Part shown: one piece after another, positions 1 to 7,507 of the stretch
Numbering within the stretch: position 1 is the stretch's first letter
How the letters are laid out: every line of letters starts with the position of its first letter
Assembly: GCA_902569055.1 (NCBI GenBank)
Contig: CACFSU010000004.1
Span: forward strand, 1 to 64,000
Origin: an uncultured Pelagibacteraceae bacterium
GTDB taxonomy: Bacteria > Pseudomonadota > Alphaproteobacteria > Pelagibacterales > Pelagibacteraceae
Reading direction: 5' to 3'
DNA length: 64,000 nt
The notes under the pieces: generated by a model
Database searches by the model: none
Seen by the model: the letters and a program-made list of their open reading frames with translations, nothing else
What the model was told of the DNA's origin: nothing
Translations under genes and position numbers: made by a program

Positions 1-2
1 AT

Positions 3-764
3 ATTGTTCAGATGCATGAAGAGGCTGTTACAGCGGGTAAAATTGTTGAGCTAGGAGTTAACACTCCTTCATCTACTCAGGGTTTCTATGTAGATAAACC
101 TACAGCAGATAAGTATGGTTTAGTAAGTGTAGAAGATATGATGAAGCCTGAAATTGCAAAACTTTTTGCTGATCCAGAGTCACCAGGAAAAGGAAGAATG
201 ACAAGCTGTATTTCAGGTTGGACTTGTTACACTATTAACCTAGTGAAACACAAAGTTTATGGTTTAGATAAATACTACACTAACTTTGATCCAGGTTCTG
301 GGGGTGCTTTAGATGCGGCTATTGCTGGAGCATTTAAAAAAGGTAAACCAGTATTTTCATATTATTGGACGCCGACAGGATTAATGGGGAAAGTTGACTT
401 AGTTCAACTTAAAGAGCCAGCTTATGACAATGCTTGTTGGACTAAGATGATGAAAGTTGTTGAAAAAATTAAAGCTGACGGACCTGATGCTTACACAGAA
501 ACTTGTGCTAGTGCATATGTTGACATGGCTTTAACAAAATCTGCTTCGACTACTTTTGCTAACAAAGCAGAAAACAAGCCAATTATTGACTTTGTAAAAG
601 CTTATACTTTGCCTACTGCTGAAGTAAATAAATCTCTAGCTTTTTACATGGACGAATCCGGTGGAGATATGGAGGCAACTGCTAAAAACTTTTTAAAAGG
701 TTCTAGTACATGGACTAAATGGGTTCCAGCAGATGTTGCTAAAAAAGTTAAAGCTTCGCTTTAA
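3..764 (+). CDS. proX: glycine betaine/proline ABC transporter substrate-binding protein (ProX/OpuAC type), 5' truncated by window
   Basis: This is the C-terminal part of a periplasmic OpuAC-family binding protein that captures glycine betaine or a related quaternary amine for the ProWV transporter downstream. The frame is open to the window edge (codons for I-V-Q precede the ATG at 12), so that Met is probably internal. The fragment shows the OpuAC pattern FDPGSGGALDAAIAGAF, a Trp/Tyr-rich stretch (FSYYWTPTGLMGK) of the kind that cages trimethylammonium groups by cation-pi contacts, and a Cys pair (SCISGWTC). A strong hairpin separates it from proW. The family is secure; the exact ligand is inferred and could be glycine betaine, proline betaine, choline or carnitine. 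Confidence 0.88.
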   Translation: MVQMHEEAVTAGKIVELGVNTPSSTQGFYVDKPTADKYGLVSVEDMMKPEIAKLFADPESPGKGRMTSCISGWTCYTINLVKHKVYGLDKYYTNFDPGSGGALDAAIAGAFKKGKPVFSYYWTPTGLMGKVDLVQLKEPAYDNACWTKMMKVVEKIKADGPDAYTETCASAYVDMALTKSASTTFANKAENKPIIDFVKAYTLPTAEVNKSLAFYMDESGGDMEATAKNFLKGSSTWTKWVPADVAKKVKASL

Positions 765-782
765 TTTTTTAATATAATTATT

Positions 783-816
783 AAAACTAAGAGCCCTCAC
801 GGGCTCTTAGTTTTTT
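783..816 (+). terminator. intercistronic hairpin with T-run between proX and proW
   Basis: A perfect stem ACTAAGAGCCC / GGGCTCTTAGT with a 4-nt loop (TCAC), extended by A-T pairs and followed by TTTTTT, ends about 15 bases before proW. It has the form of an intrinsic terminator, but it lies inside a transporter operon. It therefore probably gives partial termination or 3' stabilisation, so that the binding protein is made in excess of the permease and ATPase. Confidence 0.85.
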
Positions 817-830
817 ATAAGAAAGTATGA

Positions 831-1850
831 ATGGGAAAATATAAAAAATACATATTATATTCGTTGTATTTGATTACTTTTGTAACAATGGTTGTTGTTG
901 CTTACACAACTTCAAAATACAGACCTGAAAGTGTTTTAGTTTTATTTACAGATTTATCTTGGTTAGGAAACTGGCCTAAATGGCTAGACTTACCATTAAT
1001 GCCATTTTTAAATGAAGGATTTGACAAACTTATAAAAGAATATGGAATGTTTTTTGAAGGAATCAATAATTTTCTTCTTGGTCTTTATACAGATATGAAA
1101 AATTTCATGGTTGGATTACCTTGGCCAATATTAATGATATCGGTGATTGTTCTTTGTTATTTCGTAAGTGGAAGAAATATAGGAACAACAATTATGGTTG
1201 CATTCTGTGTTTTTTTCCTCGGTTTCCTAAGTCCTAGGTATTGGGATAAATGTATTATGACAACTTGTATAGTGGTCATAGGAATGTTGCTTTGTTTAGT
1301 CATAGGAATTCCTGTAGGAATTTTGATGGCTAGAAATAAAAAAGTAAGAAATGCTATATTGCCAATTTTAGATTTAATGCAAACTATTCCTAGTTTTTGT
1401 TATTTAATACCAGGAATATTATTATTTGGTTTAGGTGCTGTCCCAGCAATATTTGCAATATTTGTTTATGCTGTTCCACCTTTAATAAGATTAACAGACC
1501 TAGGAATTAGGTTGGTTGATAAAGAAGTTGTTGAGGCAGCTGAAGCTTTTGGTGCAAATAAAAAACAGAAATTGTGGGGAGTTCAATTACCATTGGCATT
1601 ACCTAATATAATGCAAGGCATAAACCAATGTACTATGATGGCATTAGCAATGGTAGTAATAGCATCTATGATAGGCACTAGAGGAATTGGCGATGAAGTT
1701 TTACTGGGATTACAACAATTAAATGTTGGTATGGCTACAGAAGCAGGTATAGCAATTGTATTGCTAGCAATTATATTCGATAGAATTACGCAATCTTATG
1801 GAGAAAAAATTCAAGCGAGAACACACATCAAAAAAAATATAAAATTATAA
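831..1850 (+). CDS. proW: glycine betaine/proline ABC transporter permease
   Basis: Inner-membrane permease of a ProU/OpuA-type importer. The protein has an N-terminal membrane segment, a periplasmic region and about six further hydrophobic helices. The BPD_transp_1 coupling motif is visible near residues 233-260 (EAAEAFGANKKQKLWGVQLPLALPNI), where the ATPase docks. Its length (339 aa) matches ProW rather than the shorter OpuBB. It sits between the binding protein and the ATPase on the same strand, and the ATPase follows after nine bases. The attenuator-like hairpin upstream suggests lower expression than proX. Confidence 0.93.
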   Translation: MGKYKKYILYSLYLITFVTMVVVAYTTSKYRPESVLVLFTDLSWLGNWPKWLDLPLMPFLNEGFDKLIKEYGMFFEGINNFLLGLYTDMKNFMVGLPWPILMISVIVLCYFVSGRNIGTTIMVAFCVFFLGFLSPRYWDKCIMTTCIVVIGMLLCLVIGIPVGILMARNKKVRNAILPILDLMQTIPSFCYLIPGILLFGLGAVPAIFAIFVYAVPPLIRLTDLGIRLVDKEVVEAAEAFGANKKQKLWGVQLPLALPNIMQGINQCTMMALAMVVIASMIGTRGIGDEVLLGLQQLNVGMATEAGIAIVLLAIIFDRITQSYGEKIQARTHIKKNIKL

Positions 1851-1859
1851 AAACAAAAC

Positions 1860-2885
1860 ATGAGTAAAATAGAAATAAAAAATGTTTACAAAATTTTTGG
1901 TGATCAACCATCTAAAGTTCTTCCAATGGTTAAAGATGGAGCAACAAAAGAAGAAATCTTAGAAAAAACAGGGCATACTGTTGGTCTTGACGATGTATCT
2001 CTATCTATAGAAGAAGGTGAAACTTTTGTTTGTATGGGATTATCAGGTTCAGGTAAATCCACGCTTATACGTCATATCAACAGATTAATAGATCCAACGT
2101 CTGGAGAAGTTTCTGTGGAAGGAACAAATGTAATGGATCTAGACCAAAAACAATTAATAGAGTTTAGAAGGCATAAAATGAGCATGGTTTTTCAGAGATT
2201 TGGTTTATTTCCTCACAAAACAGTTTTGGAAAATGTTGGATACGGTCTTGAAATTCAAGGCCAAAAACCTGAAGAAAGAAACAAAACTGCAATGGAAAAA
2301 ATAGAGTCTGTGGGACTGAATGGATTTGAACATCAATATCCAAATCAGTTATCTGGTGGAATGCAACAAAGAGTTGGTTTGGCAAGAGCCTTGGCTACTA
2401 ATACAGATATAATGTTAATGGATGAAGCATTTTCTGCATTAGATCCTTTAATTAGAAGTGATATGCAAAAACAATTAATAGATTTACAAAGTGAATTAAA
2501 AAAAACAATAGTTTTCATTACTCATGATCTAGATGAATCATTAAGATTAGGTGATCATATAGGAATATTAAACGGTGGTAGATTAGTGCAAGTTGGAACG
2601 CCTGTTGAAATTATAATGAACCCAGCTGATGATTATGTTAAAGCTTTTGTTAAAGATGTTAATAGAGCCAAAGTACTTAAGGCTAAAGTAATAATGAGTT
2701 CAGTAAATGAAGCTAATGGTGTCGATAAAAGCAATTTAATTAAAATTAATGAAGATCAATTTATAGATGAATTTTTACCAAAAGTAGTTTGTACAAATGC
2801 TAATTGTGAAGTGGTTGATAAAAATGGAAATATTAAAGGATATATAACAAATAAAGAGTTACAATCATCATTAACAAAATCATAA
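1860..2885 (+). CDS. proV: glycine betaine/proline ABC transporter ATP-binding protein
   Basis: Cytoplasmic ATPase that drives the ProW permease. Walker A (GLSGSGKST) is near residue 60, the ABC signature LSGGMQQRVGLARALA near 165, and Walker B with the catalytic Glu (IMLMDEAFSALDP) near 184. The N-terminal extension before Walker A, containing the IFGDQPSK and ILEKTGHTVGL stretches, is typical of ProV. At 341 aa it is shorter than the roughly 400 aa of E. coli ProV, and the C-terminal CBS region that senses ionic strength appears reduced to about one module. Osmotic gating may therefore differ. Confidence 0.93.
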   Translation: MSKIEIKNVYKIFGDQPSKVLPMVKDGATKEEILEKTGHTVGLDDVSLSIEEGETFVCMGLSGSGKSTLIRHINRLIDPTSGEVSVEGTNVMDLDQKQLIEFRRHKMSMVFQRFGLFPHKTVLENVGYGLEIQGQKPEERNKTAMEKIESVGLNGFEHQYPNQLSGGMQQRVGLARALATNTDIMLMDEAFSALDPLIRSDMQKQLIDLQSELKKTIVFITHDLDESLRLGDHIGILNGGRLVQVGTPVEIIMNPADDYVKAFVKDVNRAKVLKAKVIMSSVNEANGVDKSNLIKINEDQFIDEFLPKVVCTNANCEVVDKNGNIKGYITNKELQSSLTKS

Positions 2886-2888
2886 TTA

Positions 2889-3677
2889 ATGGTTAACCAA
2901 TCATTAAAAAATAAAAAAGTTATCATTTCAGCTGGAGCATCTGGAATTGGTTTAGCAACAACAAAAATATGTCTTGCTAGAGGAGCTTATGTTTACCTTT
3001 GTGATATCAATAATAAATCTTTAAATAAGCTGAATAAACATCCGTTAAAAGATAAAAGACTATTTTCTTATTTTTGTGACGCTTCAGATGAAAAACAAGT
3101 TTTAGATTTTTTTGAAGAAGTTAAAAAAAAAACAAAAAAAATTGATGCTTTAATTAACAATGTTGGAATTGCTGGTCCAACAGGATCTCTTGAAAAAATA
3201 AAATCTAAAGATTGGGAAAAAACTTTACACATAGATATTAATAGTCATTTTTATTTCACAAAAAAATCTATACCTCTTATTAAAAAATCTAAAAATGGCT
3301 CAATAATTAATATTTCATCAACAGCTGGTATACTTGGATTTCCACTACGTTCTCCATATGCTGCAAGCAAATGGGCAATTATTGGAGTTACTAAAACATT
3401 GGCTATGGAGCTTGGAAAATTCAATATAAGGGTTAATGCTGTATGCCCTGGTACAATTAAAGGCAATAGAATGAAAAGAGTTATAAGAGATAAAGCTAAA
3501 TTTACTAAAAAATCAGCTAAAACTATAGAAAAAGATTTTGTTTCAATGAGTTCAATGAAGCAGTGGATATTAGAGGATGATATTGGTAAAATGTGTTCTT
3601 TTCTAATCTCGGATGACTCAAGTAAAGTATCTGGACAAGTGATTTCTGTAGATGGTCATACAGAAAGAAATGACTAA
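2889..3677 (+). CDS. SDR family NAD(P)-dependent oxidoreductase
   Basis: Short-chain dehydrogenase of classical length (262 aa). The nucleotide-binding motif appears as SAGASGIGLA near residues 14-23, the NNVGIAG structural motif follows near 90, then the catalytic Ser in NISSTAG and the YAASK Tyr-Lys pair at 157-161. The C-terminal SGQVISVDG pattern is also typical. It starts three bases after proV, so it is almost certainly in the transporter operon and probably oxidises a hydroxyl on an imported compound or its product. The substrate cannot be read from sequence. The last codons lie inside a terminator hairpin. Confidence 0.88.
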   Translation: MVNQSLKNKKVIISAGASGIGLATTKICLARGAYVYLCDINNKSLNKLNKHPLKDKRLFSYFCDASDEKQVLDFFEEVKKKTKKIDALINNVGIAGPTGSLEKIKSKDWEKTLHIDINSHFYFTKKSIPLIKKSKNGSIINISSTAGILGFPLRSPYAASKWAIIGVTKTLAMELGKFNIRVNAVCPGTIKGNRMKRVIRDKAKFTKKSAKTIEKDFVSMSSMKQWILEDDIGKMCSFLISDDSSKVSGQVISVDGHTERND

Positions 3678-3704
3678 AGACTTCTGTAGACCATCAAATT
3701 TTTT
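3651..3704 (+). terminator. intrinsic terminator overlapping the SDR stop codon
   Basis: GATGGTC-a-TACAGAA pairs with TTCTGTAGACCATC, giving a 14-bp stem with a single bulged A and a 16-nt loop that contains the TAA stop. AAATTTTTT follows the stem. The 5' arm is coding sequence (D-G-H-T-E). This would end the proXWV-SDR transcript. Confidence 0.75.
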
Positions 3705-4152
3705 ATAAAGAATCAATCAATTCTGAAGCAATTTTTTTGGATTTACCCACAAATTTAATTGATTTTATAGCATCAATATTAGATTTATCATCTCCTACTA
3801 CAACAAATCCTATCATGCCCATAGACTTATGAGGCGTGCACCAATAAGCGTAAATGCCAGGAATTTCAAATGTATATTCTACATCTTGATTATATTTAGA
3901 CTTAAACTTCTCAACACCTTCTGGAACTCCATTCTTGATGAACTCTACATTATGTCCTTTATCTGTTGCTTTCCAAAAAACTTTCTCTCCCAAATTTACT
4001 CTTACAATTTTTTCTGAAAAAACCATAATTTCTTTATCTTTTTTGTTTAACATTTCTACCGTTGCGTCTGCTGCATACGAAATTGATGTAAAAATAATTG
4101 CTGTAAAAATACTAAAAATTAAAATATTTGTTGTTTTTATTGTATTTGTCAT
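3703..4152 (-). CDS. pseudoazurin-like type I copper protein
   Basis: Small periplasmic cupredoxin that shuttles single electrons between redox enzymes. A signal peptide of about 27 residues ends at SYA-ADA. The copper ligands are visible as His67 (KGHNVEF), Cys105 and His108 (YWCTPHKSMGM), and Met113 in the C-x2-H-x4-M spacing of pseudoazurin. The length (149 aa) fits a precursor of about 122 mature residues. No nitrite reductase or other obvious partner is in the window. It is convergent with the SDR and separated from it by the terminator, so its location does not tie it to the osmolyte genes. Confidence 0.88.
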   Translation of the reverse strand: MTNTIKTTNILIFSIFTAIIFTSISYAADATVEMLNKKDKEIMVFSEKIVRVNLGEKVFWKATDKGHNVEFIKNGVPEGVEKFKSKYNQDVEYTFEIPGIYAYWCTPHKSMGMIGFVVVGDDKSNIDAIKSIKFVGKSKKIASELIDSL

Positions 4153-4255
4153 ACTTCATACTTTCTTTATTAATTTGAGTTATTAATTTTTGACATGATT
4201 AACATATAATTCTAATTTAAAAATTAAATAGTGTTACAACTTGCCACATTAAATA

Positions 4256-5197
4256 TTACCTTAATTTTTTTTCATATCTTTTTCTCATTAAAAGTAAATC
4301 TACCAAATATCTATCTCTTAAATTTGAAATTTTTTTTATTGATTTATTTTTTGATTGTTTTTTAGTCCCTTCAATTAATCTATTGATCAATTTCTTTGAT
4401 AATTTTGGTGCTTTTAGTTTAGTCCAAGGAAATTTTAAAGCTGGTCCAAATTGTTCCAACATATGTTTCATTCCTAACTTCCCTCCTGCTAAGTGAAATG
4501 TTAAAAAAGTACCCATTAATGACCATCGTAAACCAGGTCCATCTTCTATTGCTCTATCTAAGTCTTTCGTATTTGCATGACCCTCATTTATAATATGTAA
4601 CCCTTCCCTCCACAAAGCTTCTTGTAATCTATCTGATAAATAACCTGGCAGTTCGTGCTTAAGAACAATAGTGTTCATAGAAATTGATTTATAAAATTTT
4701 TTAGCTTTGTTTAAAAATTTTTTAGATGTTTTTTTTCCAGGTATAATTTCGATGCCGGGAAGTAAATAAACTGGATTAAATGGATGGCCTATAATTGTTC
4801 TTTCTGGATTTTTACATTTTGAATAAATTCTTGTTGGCAATAAACCTGAAGAACTAGATGAAATTATTGTATTAGATTTTGTATACTTTCCAATAATACT
4901 CATTAATTTAGTTTTTAATGTATAATTTTCAGTGACACATTCTTGTACAAAATCTGCATGTTTTACAGCATCCTCAATAGAGGTGAAATATTTGAAATTT
5001 TTAAGATTAAGATTTTTTTTATTAAAAAGTTTTTTTACATACGGCCATGATCTTTTTATTTCAGCTACTAAATTTTTTTTTAACTTTATGTCTCTATCAA
5101 AAGCATAAACTATTTTGTTATGTGCTAAAAAACGAATAATCCAACCAGTTCCAATAACACCAGTTCCAATAACTGCAATATTTTTAATTTGAGACAT
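4256..5197 (-). CDS. lcdH: carnitine 3-dehydrogenase (3-hydroxyacyl-CoA dehydrogenase family)
   Basis: NAD-dependent oxidation of L-carnitine to 3-dehydrocarnitine is the likely reaction. A Rossmann motif GTGVIGTGW occupies residues 11-19, followed by the family's QECVTENYTLK, SSSSSGLLPT and GHPFNPVYLLP motifs. The C-terminal stretch LQEALWREGLHIINEG and GPGLRWSLMGTFLTFHLAGG is characteristic of carnitine dehydrogenases rather than beta-oxidation enzymes, which act on CoA esters. Its start overlaps the stop of the upstream BKACE gene (TAATG), and that pairing is itself diagnostic of carnitine degradation. The length (313 aa) is normal. Confidence 0.87.
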   Translation of the reverse strand: MSQIKNIAVIGTGVIGTGWIIRFLAHNKIVYAFDRDIKLKKNLVAEIKRSWPYVKKLFNKKNLNLKNFKYFTSIEDAVKHADFVQECVTENYTLKTKLMSIIGKYTKSNTIISSSSSGLLPTRIYSKCKNPERTIIGHPFNPVYLLPGIEIIPGKKTSKKFLNKAKKFYKSISMNTIVLKHELPGYLSDRLQEALWREGLHIINEGHANTKDLDRAIEDGPGLRWSLMGTFLTFHLAGGKLGMKHMLEQFGPALKFPWTKLKAPKLSKKLINRLIEGTKKQSKNKSIKKISNLRDRYLVDLLLMRKRYEKKLR

Positions 5198-6081
5198 TAC
5201 TTGTGTTTAACAAGTTTTAATTTTTCTCTGGTTTCAGCTGGTGTCATAGGTGAATAACCAAGTTCATCAATAATTCTTATGGCTTTTTCAACTAATTGTG
5301 AATTAGTAGCTAACTTACCTTTAGATAAATATAAGTTATCTTCTAATCCAACTCTTGGATTTCCTCCCATTAAAACAGTTTGAGCAACAAATGGCATTTC
5401 ATTTTTTGATATTGCAAACCCTGACCAGATACCTTCTTTAGGCATAATATCTTTCATAGCTTGCATTGCTAAAGTAGTTGCTGGTGCTCCCCAGGGTATT
5501 CCTAAACACATTTGAAACATTGGTGGATCGCTTAATAATCCTTCCTTATAAAGTTGTGCCCCAAACCACATGTTACCTAAATCAAAAGCTTCTATTTCTG
5601 GTTTTACTTTTATTTCTTGTAATCTTTTTGCAGCTTTTCTTAAATCTCTTGGAGTATTTATAGTTATCACAGATCCATCTCCAAAATTTAATGTTCCACA
5701 ATCTAAAGTACAAATTTCAGGTAAAAATTGTTCTGCATTTGCTATTCTTTCCATTACATTTGCCATATCTGTCATAGGACCAAATTGTAGTGGGCTATTT
5801 TCTCCGATATCGAGATCTCCACCCATTCCAGTCGTTAAATTAATTATAACGTCTGTATCACTTGATCTTATTCTATCTACTACCTCTTTATATAATTCTA
5901 GTCTTCTGCTAGGAGTTCCGTCTTCTTCTCTTACGTGAATATGAGCTATTGCTGCACCAGCTTTTGCTGCCTCAATAGAAGCTTTGGCTATTTGTTCTGG
6001 AGTTTTTGGTAAGTTTGGATGTTTGCTAGCAGTATCTCCAGATCCAGTCACAGCACATGATATGAATACCTTATTGATCAT
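5197..6081 (-). CDS. beta-keto acid cleavage enzyme (BKACE), probable 3-dehydrocarnitine cleavage
   Basis: PF05853 (formerly DUF849) zinc enzyme that condenses a beta-keto acid with acetyl-CoA and releases acetoacetate and a new acyl-CoA. On 3-dehydrocarnitine it would give betainyl-CoA, which hydrolyses to glycine betaine. The zinc-binding HIHVRE motif is at residues 47-52, the N-terminal FISCAVTGS and central GMGGD motifs fit the family, and NPRVGLEDNLYLSKGKLATN is the typical C-terminal signature. It is the first gene of the lcdH operon. No separate betainyl-CoA thioesterase is next to it, so that step is either encoded elsewhere or served by the alpha/beta hydrolase at 14265. Confidence 0.87.
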   Translation of the reverse strand: MINKVFISCAVTGSGDTASKHPNLPKTPEQIAKASIEAAKAGAAIAHIHVREEDGTPSRRLELYKEVVDRIRSSDTDVIINLTTGMGGDLDIGENSPLQFGPMTDMANVMERIANAEQFLPEICTLDCGTLNFGDGSVITINTPRDLRKAAKRLQEIKVKPEIEAFDLGNMWFGAQLYKEGLLSDPPMFQMCLGIPWGAPATTLAMQAMKDIMPKEGIWSGFAISKNEMPFVAQTVLMGGNPRVGLEDNLYLSKGKLATNSQLVEKAIRIIDELGYSPMTPAETREKLKLVKHK

Positions 6082-6131
6082 CTAAGTCTAAATTTATAAT
6101 ATAATAAAAAGATATAAGAAATAAAAAAATA

Positions 6132-6965
6132 ATGAAAATAAAATTATTATCAGGTGCTTTAGGTGCTGAAATTGAAGGAATTGATTTAACTGACACTTCA
6201 GATACAAACTTTAAAAATATCAATGATTTATTATTAGAACATAAAGTAATTTTTTTTAGAAACCAGCCTATTACTAAAAATCAACAAATTGCCCTTGCTG
6301 AAAAATTTGGTCCTTTGGAAACGCATGCATATGTCAAAGGTTTAGATGATTATCCTGAAATAATTAGGATAGTAAAAGGCAAAGAGGAAAAAAACCAGTG
6401 GGGAGAAAACTGGCATAGTGACGTAAGTTATAATACTAAACCAACTAAAGCTGTTATTTTAAGATCAATTAAAATACCGCCTGTAGGTGGAGACACATGT
6501 TTTTCAAATATGGAATTAGCTTGGGAAACTTTAGATCCTATAATTCAAAATAAGATAAAAGATAAAAAAGCAATTCACAGTTCACTAGGTGCAGAGTTTT
6601 TTATAGAAAATTATAAATATATGGAAGGAAATGAAAAAAAAAATTACGACTCTTATTCTAATGAACATCCGGTAGTTAGAACTCATCCAGAAACCAATAA
6701 GAAAATTTTATTTGTTAATTGGACTTACACTAAGCAAATTATTGGTTTAGATAAAAAAGAAAGCGAACAAATACTAAAGAAAATATTTGAACATCAGGCT
6801 AGACTAGATCTTACTTGTAGATTTAGATGGACAGAAAATACCGTTGCCATTTGGGATAATAGAAGTGTCATCCATTATGCTATAGCAGACTTTTTTCCTG
6901 GTAGAGGCCTAGGACATGAAAGAATAATGGATCGTATTGCAATTGAAGGTGATCATCCTCAATAA
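6132..6965 (+). CDS. TauD/TfdA-family Fe(II)/2-oxoglutarate dioxygenase
   Basis: Non-haem iron dioxygenase that would hydroxylate its substrate using 2-oxoglutarate and O2. The iron-binding HxD is His95-Ser-Asp97 (WHSDVSY), the distal His is near residue 248 (SVIHYAIADF), and an Arg suited to bind 2OG follows near 260. The N-terminus (LSGALGAEIEGIDLTD) is typical of taurine dioxygenase relatives. It overlaps in operon logic with a PhnZ-like HD oxygenase six bases downstream, which recalls PhnY/PhnZ and TmpA/TmpB, where a 2OG dioxygenase hydroxylates a phosphonate before C-P cleavage. Taurine dioxygenase is the alternative. Family assignment is firm; substrate is inferred. Confidence 0.88.
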   Translation: MKIKLLSGALGAEIEGIDLTDTSDTNFKNINDLLLEHKVIFFRNQPITKNQQIALAEKFGPLETHAYVKGLDDYPEIIRIVKGKEEKNQWGENWHSDVSYNTKPTKAVILRSIKIPPVGGDTCFSNMELAWETLDPIIQNKIKDKKAIHSSLGAEFFIENYKYMEGNEKKNYDSYSNEHPVVRTHPETNKKILFVNWTYTKQIIGLDKKESEQILKKIFEHQARLDLTCRFRWTENTVAIWDNRSVIHYAIADFFPGRGLGHERIMDRIAIEGDHPQ

Positions 6966-6970
6966 TTTAA

Positions 6971-7507
6971 ATGCAAATTATTGATAAAATAATATCAAAT
7001 TTTACAAACAATAAGTCACTATACATTGGTGAAAAAGTCACTATGTCTGAACATATGATACAAACTGCAATGCTTGCTGAAAAAGCAAAATGTAATGATG
7101 ATTTAATTTGTTCATGTTTATTACACGATTACGGTCATTTCATTTTAGAAAACCCTGATGATTTAATTAAACTAAATGTAGATGGACATCATGAAAATAT
7201 TGGTCACGAATACTTAAAAAGCTTTTTTAAAAAAAATATAGTAGAACCAATAAAATACCATGTCTTAGCAAAACGATATCTTGCTAAAGATAAAAAATAT
7301 TATGATCATCTATCAGAGGCCTCCAAAACAAGCTTAAATCTACAAGGAGGGGTACTAAGTAATGATGAATGTAGTAAGTTTGAAAATCAGAAATATTTTA
7401 AGCCTTCAATACTTTTAAGAAAATTTGATGAAGCAGCAAAAAAAACTAATATTAAAATGAAATCAATCTATGATTATAAAAGACTGTTAGTTTCCAAACT
7501 AAAATGA
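6971..7507 (+). CDS. HD-domain mixed-valent diiron oxygenase, PhnZ/TmpB-like
   Basis: Although HD proteins are usually hydrolases, this one carries the features of oxygen-using HD enzymes (PhnZ, TmpB). These include a YIGE motif (Tyr18, Glu21) preceding the first His ligand His28, the HD pair His52-Asp53, His73/74, His97 with Lys101 (YHVLAKRYL), the SEASKTSLNLQGG segment, and a final Asp near 153. From memory of PhnZ the YDxLSxASKxxLxxQGG region aligns closely. PhnZ cleaves the C-P bond of an alpha-hydroxyphosphonate to a carboxylate plus phosphate. Placed directly after a 2OG dioxygenase and before a choline-dehydrogenase-like gene, it likely performs the second step. The substrate is unproven. 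Confidence 0.82.
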   Translation: MQIIDKIISNFTNNKSLYIGEKVTMSEHMIQTAMLAEKAKCNDDLICSCLLHDYGHFILENPDDLIKLNVDGHHENIGHEYLKSFFKKNIVEPIKYHVLAKRYLAKDKKYYDHLSEASKTSLNLQGGVLSNDECSKFENQKYFKPSILLRKFDEAAKKTNIKMKSIYDYKRLLVSKLK

